Positions 5,886 to 6,004 of a DNA stretch of 6,004 nt are shown one piece after another; positions within the stretch are counted from its first letter, which is position 1; each line of letters opens with the position of its first letter. This DNA comes from Pseudomonadota bacterium (GTDB lineage: Bacteria; Myxococcota_A; UBA796; SXON01): positions 1-6,004 of the forward strand of contig SXOM01000203.1 in assembly GCA_005776735.1 (NCBI GenBank). The letters are read 5' to 3'. Below the pieces are notes generated by a model that saw only the letters and a list, made by a program, of their open reading frames with translations, did no database searches and had not been told where the DNA came from. The translations under genes were made by a program, and so were the position numbers.

Positions 5886-5906
5886 CCCGGCCTCGATCGG
5901 GCCGGG
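5886..5906 (+). terminator. Possible hairpin after the four-gene operon
   Basis: CCCGGCC at 5886-5892 pairs with GGCCGGG at 5900-5906 around a 7-nt loop, 33 bp after the last stop codon. There is no T-tract, so at best this is a hairpin that assists termination. GC-rich sequence makes such stems common. Confidence 0.25.
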
Positions 5907-5922
5907 CGCGCGGGGCGGCCGG

Positions 5923-5952
5923 TTGACCGGCGGGGGCGGTGCTGCGTACAAT
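5923..5952 (+). promoter_or_regulatory. Putative sigma70-type promoter reading out of the window
   Basis: TTGACC at 5923-5928 and TACAAT at 5947-5952 are separated by 18 bp. They differ by one base each from the TTGACA and TATAAT consensus sequences. Both lie in otherwise very GC-rich non-coding DNA, where an AT-containing hexamer pair stands out. Transcription would start near 5959 and run rightward into a gene or RNA beyond 6004. No coding start can be assigned in the remaining 50 bp. Confidence 0.6.
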
Positions 5953-6004
5953 CCCCGCCCCACGCGAGCGTTGCTTGTCCACCCCGTCCGACTCGGCCTC
6001 GACC

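Noticed and set aside
5918..5931. Small hairpin GCCGG-ttga-CCGGC as a terminator
   Set aside because: The stem is only 5 bp with no T-tract, and it overlaps the -35 hexamer of the better-supported promoter.

Overview
The window is about 70% G+C or higher, densely coded, with short intergenic gaps and start/stop overlaps. It contains no RNA gene, insertion sequence or CRISPR array that I can see. High G+C, a membrane-anchored FGE-like domain and a MoaA-like radical SAM enzyme would suit a myxobacterium-like or other high-GC environmental bacterium. This taxonomic reading is an inference, because no phylogenetic marker is present.

Left half (1-3252), all on the minus strand. In transcription order it holds an endonuclease/exonuclease/phosphatase (EEP) fold hydrolase (3252-2551), a gap of about 100 bp with two GC-rich palindromes, and a three-part protein with a DUF4145/HEPN-like domain, one membrane helix and a formylglycine-generating-enzyme (FGE)-like domain (2447-1044). 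The last gene is an SMC/RecF-type ATPase (1006 leftward, cut by the window edge) that starts at TTG behind a clear Shine-Dalgarno. The membrane protein and the ATPase are 37 bp apart and probably form a two-gene unit.

Right half (3325-5853), all on the plus strand. It is a tightly coupled four-gene operon: a MoaA-like radical SAM enzyme, a small P-loop nucleotide or nucleoside kinase-like protein, a GreA-like transcript-cleavage factor, and a thymidylate-kinase-family enzyme whose motifs look more like CMPK2 (the vertebrate kinase encoded beside viperin) than housekeeping Tmk. The genes overlap by 4, 4 and 16 bp. The divergent gap between the EEP gene and this operon carries a perfect 19-bp palindrome lying almost exactly midway between the two chosen start codons, which suggests shared control.

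The most interesting reading, as a hypothesis only, is that the operon makes and phosphorylates a radical-modified nucleotide. The Gre-like protein would deal with the effect of that nucleotide on RNA polymerase, and the divergent EEP enzyme would process nucleotides or RNA. This would be a functional analogue of the viperin-CMPK2 pair built on a MoaA-like rather than a viperin-like enzyme. The last 150 bp hold a possible hairpin and a good sigma70-type promoter (TTGACC-18-TACAAT) firing out of the window to the right.
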